NCBI GenBank assembly: GCA_023078555.1 | Contig: CM041200.1 | Span: 6,177,361-6,241,360 of the forward strand | Source of the DNA: Ulva prolifera | Lineage: Eukaryota > Chlorophyta > Ulvophyceae > Ulvales > Ulvaceae | Direction of reading: 5' to 3' | Length of the DNA: 64,000 bases | Part shown: in pieces, positions 19,321-31,184 of the stretch | Numbering within the stretch: the stretch's first letter is position 1 | Layout: the number at the start of each line of letters is the position of its first letter | The notes under the pieces: generated by a model | Seen by the model: the letters and a program-made list of their open reading frames with translations, nothing else | Database searches by the model: none | What the model was told of the DNA's origin: nothing | Program-made: the position numbers and the translations under genes

Positions 19321-21745
19321 TTACACCAGGCCTTGCCTCTGCAAGTCAATAAACGTTCTCCTATTATACACGTTGCCCTCCTCGTCCTCAAACTCTTCTT
19401 GCAAGTCAGGGTTCCAGTTCCCGGTGTTGCGCTTCTGCAAGTTGTTCCACAAGGCGACCGCTTCATCGACTTTAGTGACCTCGTAGAAAGCCTTCGAGTA
19501 AGTGATGCCCAGCACAGCCATGGCCTGGACATGCTTCGACTCCCGGAAGTGGCGCTCGTACTCGCGCCTTCCCCGGAATATATCACCACCACAAACGTCG
19601 CACTTGTACTCCTGATTCAAGCCGTGCAGCTTGTACAGCCAGTATGGTATGGGTTTACCGTCCGGGCCCATTGGGAGCTTCAGAGGATTGTAAATGTACT
19701 CGTCCTGCAAGAAACAGACCCTCCAGATGTCACTGGGGGCTCCTACTCATCACAATCACTATTCAGCACACCTTTGTTTGCGATGTGATATGCATCAGGC
19801 ACACGCACATCTCCAACACACCATGTTCAACCTCCACAACCTGATACACAACGCGAAAACAAAAAGTGTCGCTACATCAGACAGTGACACGGCACACCTC
19901 CTCATCTGAATCCTCTGGACCAACATCAAAGTCTTCGCGTTCGATGTCCTGCTTGAGCTCATCATAATTCTGTGCCAGCTTCTTCTCTACCCATGCCTGT
20001 GTGTCTTCGATGACAGCCCCGAGAGACTCGACAACCGCAAGGACCTTGGCCTCGATGTTGGCCGTATGCTTCGCGACTTGTATCCGTTTGCTGCGAGCAG
20101 CCTCGTCCAGGGCTGCCGCAGGCACGGCCCCTTTCGTGAAAAGGTTTGCAGGCAGCTCATGCAGCTGCCTGCCCCTGCACTGGAACAAGCGTTCCGCGCG
20201 CTGCTCCGGCGTTCCACCACACTTCATGTTCCGTGCTGACAGCGCCTCCTTGAGCTTGTCTGCCCCTGCACGAGCCGGGCTAGTTCGTGAGGAGATCGAC
20301 ATAGCGCAGCATACCAGGCACAACAGGGATGCTTGCTGCAGATGTACCCGCAGCCACTGCCTGCAAGCGTCAAGCATAGCCCTGATGAGCGACACTGTGC
20401 AGCCATCGCCCGCGATCCGCGAACTGGTTGGAGCTAATGTGCCTATGCAGAGGAGCATAGCGGAGCATATGCTTTGGGGACGATCATGTCCTGCAGCAAC
20501 ACCTGAACAACCAGCGACGACCACCACCAATCCACGGCCGGAGCCTCTGTAGCTGAGACAGCGACACAGGATGGCAGGACGCTATTCAGAACGACAGAAA
20601 AGAAGTCGCACCCAGCTCTAGCAGCTCATGAGGTGAATCAAACGCCTCCACATCAATCACGAGGTCTGCATCACTCGGAACTTCTCCCTCTGCTCGGTCC
20701 TGCCAACCCAGGAGCTCCCCATTGTTCCACTTCTCCTCAAACTCATCCTCCACTTGACCGAGAAGGGTGACCACGGACTTCAACGGCTGTGTACGTTCAT
20801 GAAACGATATCAGATACCGAAGTAGCTTTTCAACATATTGCACGTATGCTTTCTGGAACTTGGTGTGCCTCGGTATCCTGTGGAAATGCGTGAATTGTTG
20901 CACATACGTGATGTAGTCCATACGCAACTCACCAGCAGGGTCTTCTGGACTTTGTTGAGCAACAGATTGCTGCTTCTTGCTAGTCATGTTGATGTAATCC
21001 AGAAAGAATTCGTGCAGGTCAAGGTAGCGCCCATACATCTCCTCTCCGGTGAAATGCAATGGAACCTACAGCCCAGACAATGCCATACTGTGACAGTGTT
21101 TTGTGGGGACTGCAGCAAAGACTCGCAGCATGGCATCCGGAACTCATACAGTTCACAACTACGAATCACTGCATCTGCACGATGGCTGGCATGGGCACAT
21201 AGATAAGTTGCTGTTCAACCAAGCGCACTGATCATGGATAGACTGGTATCACATCTGAGGCATCAGACAGACGCAAAGGAAATGTTTCTGGCTCACCTGT
21301 GCGTCGATTGCTTCGTCATCATCTACCGCCTCCGTTAGGTCTGCTGTGGGATTGCGCCTGTAATAGTCTTTCACCTCTTTCAATCGCTCATAGAATGTGC
21401 TGAACTGATTCTGTCCGCTGAGCCTATCAAATTCCAATTTCCTGACACCCTCTTCGTCTTCATATATCCTTATCTGCATGGTGCGTGCCTTGCTTCCCAC
21501 GAGTCCAGGCAAAGATAGAGGCAGCGCAATGTTCAAAATAAGCAATAGCAAACAGCAAGAAATAGGCACACCAAGCGCCTAGATTTTTCTTGAACCTCAT
21601 CTACCAGAATTTTAGTCCTGTGATCTTGCTGCAGCTTGTCTTTGTATTTGGTCTTTGTCCGTTTCAGGTCTTTCGCCACCAATCGCTCAGACCGTTCAAT
21701 GTCCTCATGGAGCTGCCGCGTTTGCTCCAGAAGTGTACTTGCCAT
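19321..21745 (-). CDS. SF3A3: Splicing factor 3A subunit 3 (SF3a60/Prp9 family), five exons
   Basis: A component of the U2 snRNP that helps define the branch site. Exon 1 starts at an ATG at 21745 with a helical N terminus and the invariant QQDHRTKILVDEVQ. Exon 2 (about 21510-21297) has LSGQNQFSTFYERLKEVKDY. Exon 3 (about 21055-20600) contains MYGRYLDLHEFFLDYINM and the segment around FEEKWNNGELLGW. Exon 4 (about 20265-19895) has a SAP-like stretch LKEALSARNMKCGGTPEQRA and an acidic end. Exon 5 (about 19710-19321) holds YNPLKLPMGPDGKPIPYWLY and a matrin-type C2H2 zinc finger (CDVC, then H and H 12 and 18 residues on). It ends with LQRQGLV, as in other eukaryotes. All key family segments are present, so the gene looks intact. 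Confidence 0.95.
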
Positions 21746-22499
21746 ATTGGCGGCGCTTTGTCAAGTGATCGACGCTGTGCAGGTTTTCACGACATCTCAG
21801 GTTTCCACGGCAGTCGGAGCAGGTACGCGGTCATCTGGGCAATCATGTGCTGACACGCAGTGACACCAATGATCACTCCATAACGTTGTGTATCTCTGTG
21901 GCTGCGCGGATCCTCTGCAAGAGCGGTTGCAGCCGAGCTGGTGCAAGCCGGAGGAATTCATGCATGCTTGATCTTCAGCACGCAGTGCGCGAAACAATTT
22001 GCGTTTCATACTGACCCACAATTCGGAATCTGTAAGCTAGTAGGCTGTAAAATGTTGTGGCCGCCCGAAACATCGGCGAATTTGAGCTGTGTTGGCTGCA
22101 GAGAGCAACCGTGATCTGATACCATGTCCAGCCTTCACTGTAGAGTATGCCATTCTCGCCGCATCGGCAATCGTCAGCGCAATTCGCAATTGAGACTTGA
22201 CTGCCTCGCATCTCGGGCATATGTTAAACACCCATATCAAAATGATCAGCGTGATTGTTGCGGAACAAGCTGTCATGCTCACCAGACACTCGAACAGTTC
22301 ACGGTAGGGGACGCATCCGGAAGCTTGCCCATAGGAATCATTGCGTCAGGTATGGACACACATTCGTGGCAGATTAGGTGATAAGCAAGTGTTGGCTGTT
22401 ATCAGCTCTGCAGAATCTGTGACACACCATCAGCATGTGCACAACTTGTACAGTGTGCAAGCGCGACACGAGATATGGCACTATAATTCTGGCCCGATC
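21746..22499. other. Divergent spacer between SF3A3 and the methyltransferase gene
   Basis: No exon was identified with confidence. It should hold the SF3A3 promoter (reading left) and the 5' exon and promoter of the methyltransferase gene (reading right). Confidence 0.4.
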
Positions 22500-24018
22500 G
22501 TTGTAGTTATTGCAGGAGTACTTGGGGTCGGTCTCTTTGTTTTTGGTCTGAGGACCTTCTGCTACTCCCAGCTGACGTATGTGACAGCGTCAATGCTCGC
22601 CAACAGCTTACCAAAGACAGATTTGCGCATCGTGCAAATAGGGGGGGGCATTAAGGAGCTTTATTACTATCCATCAACGACAGTCCAGGTATGCAGGCCC
22701 ACCGCACATCAGGCCAGCGAACTGAAGTGCTTGGCAGGAAATGTGCACATTTGCGGATGGCTTTGAGAATCCATCAATGATCTCTCACGCATGCTAACAT
22801 TGTGCCGTCTACGCATGTTACTTGCCATATAGCTTTGCACGAGCTTCATGTTTTCTGCTTTATCGTAGTGTGCAGTACAACAGATTGACTGGCCGAAGCC
22901 GTGTCTACAGGCTTGCTTCGCAGCGTACACAACTCCAAGATGCTGCCTGACAAATGAACCGTGTAGACACGTTTCCCATCCACTCAGCTAGACCTGTGTC
23001 AGCGCACACGCTGCGTGGAAAGGAAACGCTTCAACACACTGCAGACAAAGTGACAAGGTCACAGACCACACAGCGGTCACCGCATCCACGCAGCGATCCA
23101 TGAACTTGTCACTTTGCCTGTTGCCTGTGGCTGCCATGCCAGCTCGATTTCCACCGGAGGCGAAAGCAGCGTTGGTGCATGCTGGGGCCGTGGCCGATGA
23201 GGTCATGCAAATGTGCAGGTGACCGTCATGGATGAGGATGCGAAGGAAGGTCTGCTGCAGGAGGCCAGCGTGCAGGCGGGCGTGCCGGTGGTGTGCCGCA
23301 AGGAGTCCATCAATGCCCTCGGCCGCATGGTCAAGTCCAGCGCAGATGCGATAGTGCTGTTGTCTACGCTGCAGGACGTGAAAGACATGAGTGCCTTCCT
23401 GAAGGACTGTCACGCAGTCCTGAAACCAGGAGGCAGGTACGCTTGCACACACCTGCAGCGCCTTGGCAGAGGCTCTAGCACTGAACTCAAAGCACTCGAG
23501 ACGTACTGAACCTTTCACCATCACAAGGTGTACTGCACATCCTGCTGCAGCAGTACCACGATGCGTCGGTCTACAGCATGCTCTCACGTATCACGGATCA
23601 CTACAACTACAATGGTCGCCCATGCTGCGATCGCAGTATGGCCTCAGTATCATGCTGACGGAGCGACCATGATCAGTGCTGATGATGTGGTGCCACGGAC
23701 CTTGTCTACATCCGAAACGCTACATGTTGCAGCAGTTGTGTGGGCTGTGTCCGAGTTGGCCCGTCTTGTTGCAGTGCCCCTCTGGGTGGGCGCAGCGCAT
23801 GAGGTGGTGTCCTGTGCAGGCTCATCTTCGTTCAGGCAGTGAAAGATGGCGAGTCTGCATCACCGGTGCAGTCGCTGGTCGGGTCAGCGGGCCAGGCGCT
23901 GGACATCAACAGGCTGAGCCCGTTGAAAGGCAATGCGCTGTTCCGGGACGTACAATGGGACTTTGCAAATGAAAACATCGACCCGCATATCGTAGGTCTA
24001 GCTGTAGCCGCGGAGTGA
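22500..24018 (+). CDS. Membrane-anchored class I SAM-dependent methyltransferase, partial 5' model
   Basis: Three coding blocks read as one class I methyltransferase fold. Block 1 (about 22508-22688) has a hydrophobic segment (GVLGVGLFVFGLRTF) followed by the SAM-binding motif LRIVQIGGGIKELYYYP. Block 2 (about 23218-23437) starts VTVMDED, an acidic loop typical of the second strand, and ends HAVLKPGGR. Block 3 begins after an acceptor near 23819, completes the motif as PGGRLIFVQAVKDGE, and runs to a TGA at 24016. The substrate is unknown. The transmembrane segment in front of the catalytic domain suggests a membrane-attached enzyme, possibly organellar. The first exon and initiator were not found, and an extra small exon between blocks 1 and 2 is possible. 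Confidence 0.65.
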
Positions 24019-24700
24019 GGAGAAATATCTGCATTGAGAGGCTTGTCAGCTTTTCTAGATGGGCGCCTGCGCCTGTTTGTCTACCACAGCACCCTTTGCA
24101 ATTGCCATCAGTCATACCCAACAATATTTGCTGACACTCGAGTGTCATGTGTTTATGAAATAGCAGATGCCGGCCTACCTGTCTTGTAACATCGCCTGGA
24201 GAGGTAGTGGGTGAAGCCTGTGCTGGTTGTGAATCTTTCACACACAGATCCAGACACAATGGCATCATTTTCGAAGAAGGGGCATGGTTGCATTGACACC
24301 GTGACGTCTGGCTTATCATCAGCAAGGATGAGAGGGTTGCGCCGGTCGTGGCATGGTTCTCACTGCCTTTCCCAACTGGGTACACGCCACAGATGCGGAC
24401 GTTGTCTATCATCAGCTCGTCGTGGGCATGATTGCATCACCACCTCCATATGAATCCCCACAGCGCAGCTCAGGATGTGACTACACAAAGTTGTTCCGTG
24501 ATTATAGCATCGCAAGCTGTGACAAGCATTTCTACGCGGGCTTTGATCTGTGCCATCATCATGCACACATGTTTCATAAACTGGTGCCGACTGGAATCTC
24601 TCACACGTGCATGGCTTATCGCCATTGCAGCACCACTGCCCTGTTACAGCGGTGAAGATAGAACATCACTCCGTCACGCAGTTTCAAGCCTCTGCCTCTC

Positions 24701-25181
24701 CTACATAAAGGCCTCCGGTGGCGGGGGCTGCAGGCTCCCTCCCCCTCGCGAATCGAGTGCAATGGTAAGTGCAATGTACGCCACCCCCAGGATCAGCGAT
24801 ATGGCACCTGTGACTATTGCTGTCCCTTGGCCGGGCTTGAGACCCGCGCTTTTTGCTGCTTCACCCTCTGGTGATGGTGGCGTAGGTGCGACTGGCTCAT
24901 TGGTGCTAGTGCTCGGCTTCTCTGGCTCCTCAGCGAAAAGCACAACGGAACGGCTTGACCTGCACCTTACATGGTTTCATGACTGTTTAGATCAGGATGA
25001 CGTTCAGGATTTGGCTGAACATGGCGTGTGCCACAAGTGACTCGAGAAACACCCTGTCGTAAGAGCACAAAGGCACACAGCAGCAAGCTGCTGGATCGAG
25101 CAATCCTCACCGTTGCGCTAAGACTGGACGACCCGCCAGTCGCAGTGTGCTGCGAAGTGTGTTGAATTGAACTGCACTCAT
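24701..25181 (-). CDS. Small single-pass membrane protein with N-terminal targeting sequence, two exons
   Basis: Exon 1 runs 25181-25111 and exon 2 24959-24701. The junction preserves phase and gives a protein of 109 residues. The N terminus (MSAVQFNTLRSTLRLAGRPV) is rich in Ser, Arg and Leu with few acidic residues, as in organellar transit peptides. A Pro/Glu-rich linker follows, then a membrane segment around TAIVTGAISLILGVAYIALT and a C-terminal LQPPPPEAFM tail. I have the impression that the hydrophobic segment plus PPPPEAF tail is conserved in plant and algal plastid proteins, but I cannot name the family. The start is 265 bp from the divergent AlkB-like gene, so the two may share a promoter region. 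Confidence 0.65.
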
Positions 25182-25446
25182 AATTGCACGACGTATCTTC
25201 TATCTGCTATCTCGTATACGCGCCGCAGAATGTCGTCGTGGTGCTGGAAATATCACACAGATCAGCTGTCATGTATCTCAAGCTCAAGTTACACTGGGCG
25301 TGCGGAAACCTGTGACCTCTCCGGCATCGATGTCACCCCCGCCGGATCGTGGCCACAGGCTGTGCATGCACGTGCGAGGCTACAGTCTCTCCAGAGGAGA
25401 TCGAGTCTTAGGCAGGCATAAGTGCACGTAGCGGCCCCGGACAATT
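25182..25446. promoter_or_regulatory. Putative bidirectional promoter region
   Basis: 265 bp separate the divergent start codons at 25181 (-) and 25447 (+). No canonical TATA box is visible. The assignment rests on gene arrangement only. Confidence 0.35.
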
Positions 25447-26686
25447 ATGAAGCTCGAATTGCGTGCGTGGGACACGTTGGCTAGGACGGACTCCGGTCTG
25501 AAACAGATGGAAGGTGAAGACAATAATGATCAGCATCATGGACCAATTTCCGGATTGTACTACTTCGATGATTTCGTAACTGCCGAAGAAGAAGCGCAGA
25601 TTGTTGAACTCATCGATAGCCGTCCCTTTTCTCTGGTGTGCATCATTGTGCGTGCGCCAACGTGTGTATCGGCACGCTGGCACCGTGGCGTTCGATCCAG
25701 TGACCGCCACCCCACGTTACAAGCTGGCGACTTGTTGCAGGCAATCCATAGGAAGCAGCAGTTTTGGGGGGAGCTGTATTACCACACAACTCATGATGTT
25801 GTGGCCGTTCAACCGAATCAGGACATGTGCACGCCACCAGGACACCAACTTGACTTTCTACCCATGCGCTGGCTTGTGGACCGATTTATGAACAAATCAC
25901 CATACAGTAGCTACCCCCTCTTCGGAAGATCTCGCTCCATGCCAAATCAATGCTTAGTTAACGAGTACGTTGCGAACCAGGTGCTGCCTCATCTATTGCC
26001 GAGAAGATCTTTCAGTTATTTTCACTTGTCGGAAACTTCCTGGCTCAGTTTCTTCAACGGCTGTGTCTGGGCTCTCATGTGTACAGCTCAATAAACATAA
26101 CACATGAGCCACAGCGTATTGGTCAGGCTTGCTTCCGCCACCGCACTGCAGTCAGACCTCTTGACGCACCTGAAGTATATGAACACAGCATATGTTGCTG
26201 CATATGCCACAGTTATCGCCTGACCGCACTGTGTGAAGCTTCCTGAGAGCACAACCACTGCTGCAGGGAATAAGTTCTCATTTCGAGGACACTGACAGCT
26301 TCGGTCACGCGATTATGACCGTCTCCCTTTTGCAACCCATCTACATGACGCTGAAGCAGCCTGCAATACCAACAAACGAGTGTCAAGACATCATTCATGA
26401 GCATAAAATCTTACTCCGGCCTCGCAGCTGCCTGATCATGTCTGGTGAGGCCCGCTACAGATGGCGACATGGCATCTCAAAGACAAAAATCTTGCACATG
26501 CCAGATGGTGGTACGGTGTACCGGGGTTCTGACTATAGGAGGCTGTCATTGACGATCAGGCGAGTGCTGGACGGCCGCAAACGTGCAGAACAAGACACGG
26601 AGGGGTGGCTGCAGCATGCCACGCCAGTTTTGTACTCCGCTCATCATGAGCTAGACGCCATACATCAGAACGCATCAGACAGCTGA
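25447..26686 (+). CDS. AlkB-family Fe(II)/2-oxoglutarate dioxygenase
   Basis: ALKBH-type enzymes oxidatively demethylate nucleic acids or proteins. Exon 1 starts at an ATG at 25447 and contains GLYYFDDFVTAEEEAQIVEL, the usual entry strand of ALKBH6/8-like proteins. Exon 2 (from about 25741) has RKQQFWGELYYHTTHDV. Exon 3 ends at 25980 with NQCLVNEYVANQ and joins in phase to exon 4 at 26267 (GISSHFEDTDSFG). Exon 4 carries LLRPRSCLIMSGEARYRWRH, with the distal iron-ligand His, and YRRLSLTIRRV, whose two Arg match the 2-oxoglutarate-binding end of the family. The proximal ligand motif reads His-Phe-Glu-Asp rather than a plain HxD, so the acidic ligand could be Glu or Asp. The tail after the catalytic core is about 35 residues. 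Boundaries between exons 1 and 2 are approximate. Confidence 0.8.
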
Positions 26687-26689
26687 TTT

Positions 26690-28018
26690 ACACTGCATCA
26701 GCAATGATGTCCAGCAGCGGTACCAGCTGTACACAACGACGTATGGTTTATTTCTATGCAGCTGCTTTGAGCAAGAAAGCGCAGAGCATCTGGCTTTTCG
26801 CTGGGACTGGGCCGTCAACTTGAGTTGCCTGAGCAAAGCAAACACAGGCTGGGAGGAAAAAGTGTGCAAAGGATTCAAGTACATGCGCTGGAACGATGCA
26901 ACAGTCTCATGCAGATGTTGAGCGTTCACACAGGCAGCGAGGTGTGTCTGCTGTGATGTTGCTGCAGTATCGTGCATGGGGCAGAGACGAACCCTTGCCA
27001 TTCACCATGCACTGCTGGGAGCTGACAATGCAAGTCGGTTTTCTGTTTTGCAGGTTGCAGCTGCGCTGCTTACGGTGCCTCTGCACATCCACCCGCCCAT
27101 GTGTAAATGGCAATCAGATGCCCAAAGCAACTGCAGCTGCGCACGATGTACCTACTCCTGACTGTGAGGTGAAGTTGCTGGACAGCGCAAGTGGAATGTC
27201 TGTGATGATGGGCAGGATCTGTGCGGCCATGCCATTGTTTCACATGCCCTATGAGGATGGCCTGAGTGGTCAGGGAGGCGCAGCGTGGAATTTGAGCAAG
27301 GCAGGTAGAGTGTAGGGGTCTCTAGCACGCTGTACATGTCTGTGTGCCAGGATCGCAACATCGTGTGTGTGATTCGACGTGGTCATCTCGTTCCTCTGTT
27401 TGGACCTCCGACGCACGTATGCATGGCACCTGATTGCATATACATACTGCATCCCACCACCGCAGAGGCAGGTGTGGCTTGCGTAGAGGCCTGGTTGACT
27501 GGGAGCTATGTGCGTCTGATAAACCCCAGGGCATTCATGAGGGATACACGGTTTCATCATGGGATTCAGAGAAAATTTTAGGTCACATTGGTGGCAGTTT
27601 CGTGCATTCGAATCATGTGACCATGCTGCACAGAGATTGGTGTTTTCACTTATATGCTCGTGCTGTGATGAGGGTGCATGCTGTTGCTCCGCGGAAGCCC
27701 TGGCTGGGCTGCTGCACCTCGACTCGGGCATGGAAACAAAGAATTCCTGCCTCGCTGTCATCGTCAACAGGACTCAAGTGGTCTAGGAAACAAGGTCGGC
27801 GGAATGTCTCACAACTTGCTGAGTCACAAGCGTTCATACCAACATGCTGTCAGGTGTTGAATCTCGACACGGCATCAATGTCCTGCAAAGTCGGACATTC
27901 ATCCAATTTCATCCAGGCACGGTCCACTGACATAGGCACATGTCGACATTTGTCGTTCCGGTCATCTGGAGCTGTCAATGTCCCAAGGGACACTTATGTT
28001 CAGATTGAATTTCCCTGA
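26690..28018 (+). CDS. Possible spliced gene of unknown function
   Basis: Several plus-strand blocks look exon-like but could not be joined into a recognised protein. They are about 26754-26922 (containing LAFRWDWAVNLSCLS), about 27160-27310 (GMSVMMGRICAAMPLFHMPY), about 27350-27540 after an acceptor-like tgtgccag (VCVIRRGHLVPLFGPPTHV), and an end near 27890-28018 (NVPRDTYVQIEFP, then stop). The composition is more protein-like than that of the surrounding frames. I do not recognise the family; these could also be unrelated open stretches. Confidence 0.3.
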
Positions 28019-28516
28019 TGTGTGACAGTGTCTGCTCAAAATGGCGTGACACCAGCAAGCAGCAGGTGGATGGTGCTATGGTAATATGCAGAACATTTCT
28101 CGAATCTGAGACGGACCGTGATGTCGAAGTGCACGCGAGGGTAATAATAGGCGGTATAAATCGTGCATGCCACACAGCCAGAAAGGAAGCCTGGCCAGGG
28201 CATCCCCGTGTGATATCAAGGAAGGAGAGGTTTCCACTATTAGAAGGCGCCCACTTCAGACCAGCACCAACAAGCAGCTCCCAGCCTCCAAATACAAGCG
28301 ATACACAGCATTCTTCACGCGATGTGCCAGGTCTCACCTACATCTTCAGTATTTGGCACACCAACACTGATTCAACACACAAAGCACAGTGGTGCATGGA
28401 CACTGAAACGCTCCGGCAGGTAGGGACAACGAGGCTGCACTGGTCCACGGCAAATGTGTGTGTTATATCACAGCGCTCGTACATGTTGCAGGCTTACAGC
28501 AAGGGCATCACCCGTG
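28019..28516. other. No clear gene; 3' flank of the GST gene
   Basis: A plus-strand frame continues through 28018-28671 but overlaps the confidently assigned minus-strand GST exon and has no recognisable motif. Confidence 0.35.
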
Positions 28517-29698
28517 TCACGCAGGTGTTGCGAGGTGAGGGTGCAGCCTGTCCACCGCTGCTGTCTGATAATCGAACCAATCTAATCGGCCAGTGCTCTG
28601 GAGAGCTTGCTGCAGCAGATCGTGGTCTGCTAGCGTCAGCTCTGCCGCAGCTCGGGCCTGCATTGCGATGATCCAAGCCTTGGCATGATCGCCAAGGCCG
28701 CTGCCAGTCGCCAAGGCATCGAAGCCACTGAAGGTCTTTGCACAGAACAGAGCCCGATGGATGAATGGCCAAGACATGATGTCTGCAAGCCCGGGATCTG
28801 TGCCTGCAAGGAAAGGTCCTCCACTGCGCTGTGCTACCTGTGCAAGGTCCTCACAAGCTGACACAAATGCATCGATTTGGGCTTGCGACGCGTTCTGACC
28901 AACGCTCCAGGCTGCATGATTGTCTGCACGGATGATCTCAAGGCAGGTGGAGCATATAGCTGAGCTGAGGCTGATTGCTTGCTCTGCAAGGTGTCTTTCG
29001 GGACCTCCTTCAGGAGGCATCAAAGGCCTGCCGTCCAGCTGGTCATCTATCCACCTGTATGCAAGGCAGAAGTTGTTGGCGTCGCTCTGAACTGCAATGT
29101 AGACCTGCAAACAAGACGTATGTAGTCGGTAGCCCTGGGAGCCATACTGGCCATACTGTGTACTGTATCGATGGAACATGAAGCTGCAGTCGATTTGTTG
29201 CCTCAAGTGAACAAAACAGAAGGGCGGACAGGACTCCAGACGCCCATGCAAGGAAACGCAGGTACGCACGTATGACGCACTGATCCGCTATACACAGATC
29301 GTATATGTCACATAGTTGCGTGCAAGAGAAGTCAGGCCTGGTGACCATAGCTGCCTGTGAGAGAGGCGACTGCACGTGACAGCAGAGTTCCATCAGTGGA
29401 GGGCACCACACCTGCAGATGTCCTCTGACTCGATCATGCATTGATTGCGATACACTACGCATGGAACGAGGCCACGGGGGTTGAGGTCTTTGTACCATGG
29501 AGGCTTCCGAGAGAGGTCGACATGAACCAGTTTATGTTTAACCTGCTTTTCCAGAAGCGTCAACCACACCCTCTCAGCATAGGGACAGAGCACATGGGTG
29601 TAGAAGATGAGATCCTCAGACTGCAGCGGTGCGGAAAGGCTCGAGGCTTCTATGATGTGGCCATGAGACAATTGACTGTTGGGAGCTGCGTGGGCCAT
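28517..29698 (-). CDS. Cysteine-type glutathione S-transferase (omega/lambda/DHAR-like), two exons
   Basis: Exon 1 runs 29698-29412 and exon 2 29054-28517. The junction restores phase and gives SEDICRWIDDQLDGRPLMPP, a protein of about 274 residues. The thioredoxin-fold half has the active-site CPYAERVWLTLLEK, with a catalytic Cys as in omega, lambda and dehydroascorbate-reductase classes rather than Ser or Tyr. The cis-Pro strand (LVPCVVYRNQCMIESEDI) that binds glutathione follows. The second exon is the all-helical C-terminal domain. The in-frame ATG at 29698 (MAHAAPNSQLS) was chosen; an upstream in-frame ATG at 29884 would add a presequence-like extension. Glutathione synthetase lies about 1.5 kb upstream on the same strand. 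Confidence 0.85.
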
Positions 29699-29899
29699 GG
29701 CTTGTAGGACATTCACCTTTTGGCATGGCTTGAACTGCCAGTGAAAACTTGTACGCCTCCTTGCGCAGAGAGCCTGAGACGTATTTACACCCGGGACATA
29801 GTCGTAACTGTGCACTGCCACTTGCTTAAGACGACGCATGCTCTGCATTGCTGTCCCCTGCACAAACATCATGACAAAGTTCATTACATGATCGCCAAG

Positions 29900-30510
29900 T
29901 CACCGTCTGTACGCTATTGCGTAAAGCTCCCTCAGCCAGCAAAAGCTCAAGCACAAGGAAAAGTTGGTCTTTGCTGATAAGTCTGAGCTTTTGCGAGGGG
30001 CACTCAGGTGCACCTGTCGCGGTGGATGTGTATCAGGGTGCATACCAAAAATGGGTGAATGGACAACGCAGACATAGGTCAACAGGCATACACCTGAGTG
30101 AACACGAAGAAACATACTCATGTAGCAGGCGGCGCAATGACACCAAGCCGTTTCGAAATTACTGCGTGACAAAGTCCACGCACAGGACGCTCTCGAGGTT
30201 CCGTGACTACCAGAAGGCCGAGCAGGCTCAGGGACTGGAAATGAGGTGTAAGTAGGACTGCAGCAAGAGTTTCTGCGCGTGTTGTGAGCCTGTTTGGCCA
30301 AATCGGAATTCATTCGACGTGAAATGGTAGCTATGCAGGATTGGTGGATGTTTACATAGCACGTCCATGTTGACTAATAAGTGCAATGTGGTTTGCAACA
30401 GATTCTATGTCAACTCTGTGAAAAAGTATTGTGCTTCGGAAAGATCAGATCAGCCAGTTCACTTCGATCCAGAAGAGATCCTTGCGTTGCCAAAGATTCC
30501 ACTCTAGTCA
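29900..30510 (+). CDS. Possible small spliced gene, product unknown
   Basis: An exon-like block at about 30010-30250 (containing APVAVDVYQGAYQKWVNG and later FRNYCVTKSTHRTLSRFRDY) ends at a donor-like ggtgtaag. An intron-like stretch with a branch-point-like tgactaat near 30371 leads to an acceptor near 30401. A short last block (FYVNSVKKYCASERS to PKIPL, then stop) ends near 30508. Basic, aromatic-rich composition would suit an organellar ribosomal or respiratory accessory protein, but no family was recognised. Confidence 0.3.
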
Positions 30511-31184
30511 TCAACATGGAAACTGTAAACCATGTCTCCATTGGTGTCCCCATTCCGGACATCACCACAGATGGATACCTTTGTTCGAAAATTGCAGAGC
30601 GGGAGCACGTTATCCAGATGTGGCTGCAATGGTATCGCCTGCCTGCACACAGTTGAAGGCTAGCTGGTGGCACACAACCATTGCCATAGAAAACCACACA
30701 TGACCGATCTGATGGAAGAACTCTGGCTGGAACAGCCCCCAAAAATGATAGCTGAAGACACCCTTCACCTGTGCCTGTTGCACTGCTCACGATGGTCGGA
30801 CCTTAGCAACTACCTCCCATCCTCTGACACCGCAACTTGCATACCACACCACTGTACACTCTCACACCTCTAGTCATTTTTCAAGCCCATGCCTAAGGAA
30901 ACTCCAGACCACTAAAATTCACCATCGTACTTCAATGTGAGTCACAGCACATCATCGCTGTCAGTCACGCAACACCCAGGTCGCACTGAAATACTTGTAT
31001 GCGCATATGCTGTAACACAACAAACGAGCATACCCCCTGCCAAATCCCATCAGGTTTGGACAGGAAGACATCGCTGGAGCCGCACACCAGCATGAATGTG
31101 CAGGTCCAGACACATCAGTGCGCCATGGGGTGTTGGCTCGGCCATGCACGAGGCATGGCAGGCCACCGTTATGAGTATCCTGAC
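30511..31184. other. Intergenic, 3' side of the glutathione synthetase gene
   Basis: No coding exon was recognised. Short frames at 30667-30873 and 30999-31244 (+) have no motif. Confidence 0.35.
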
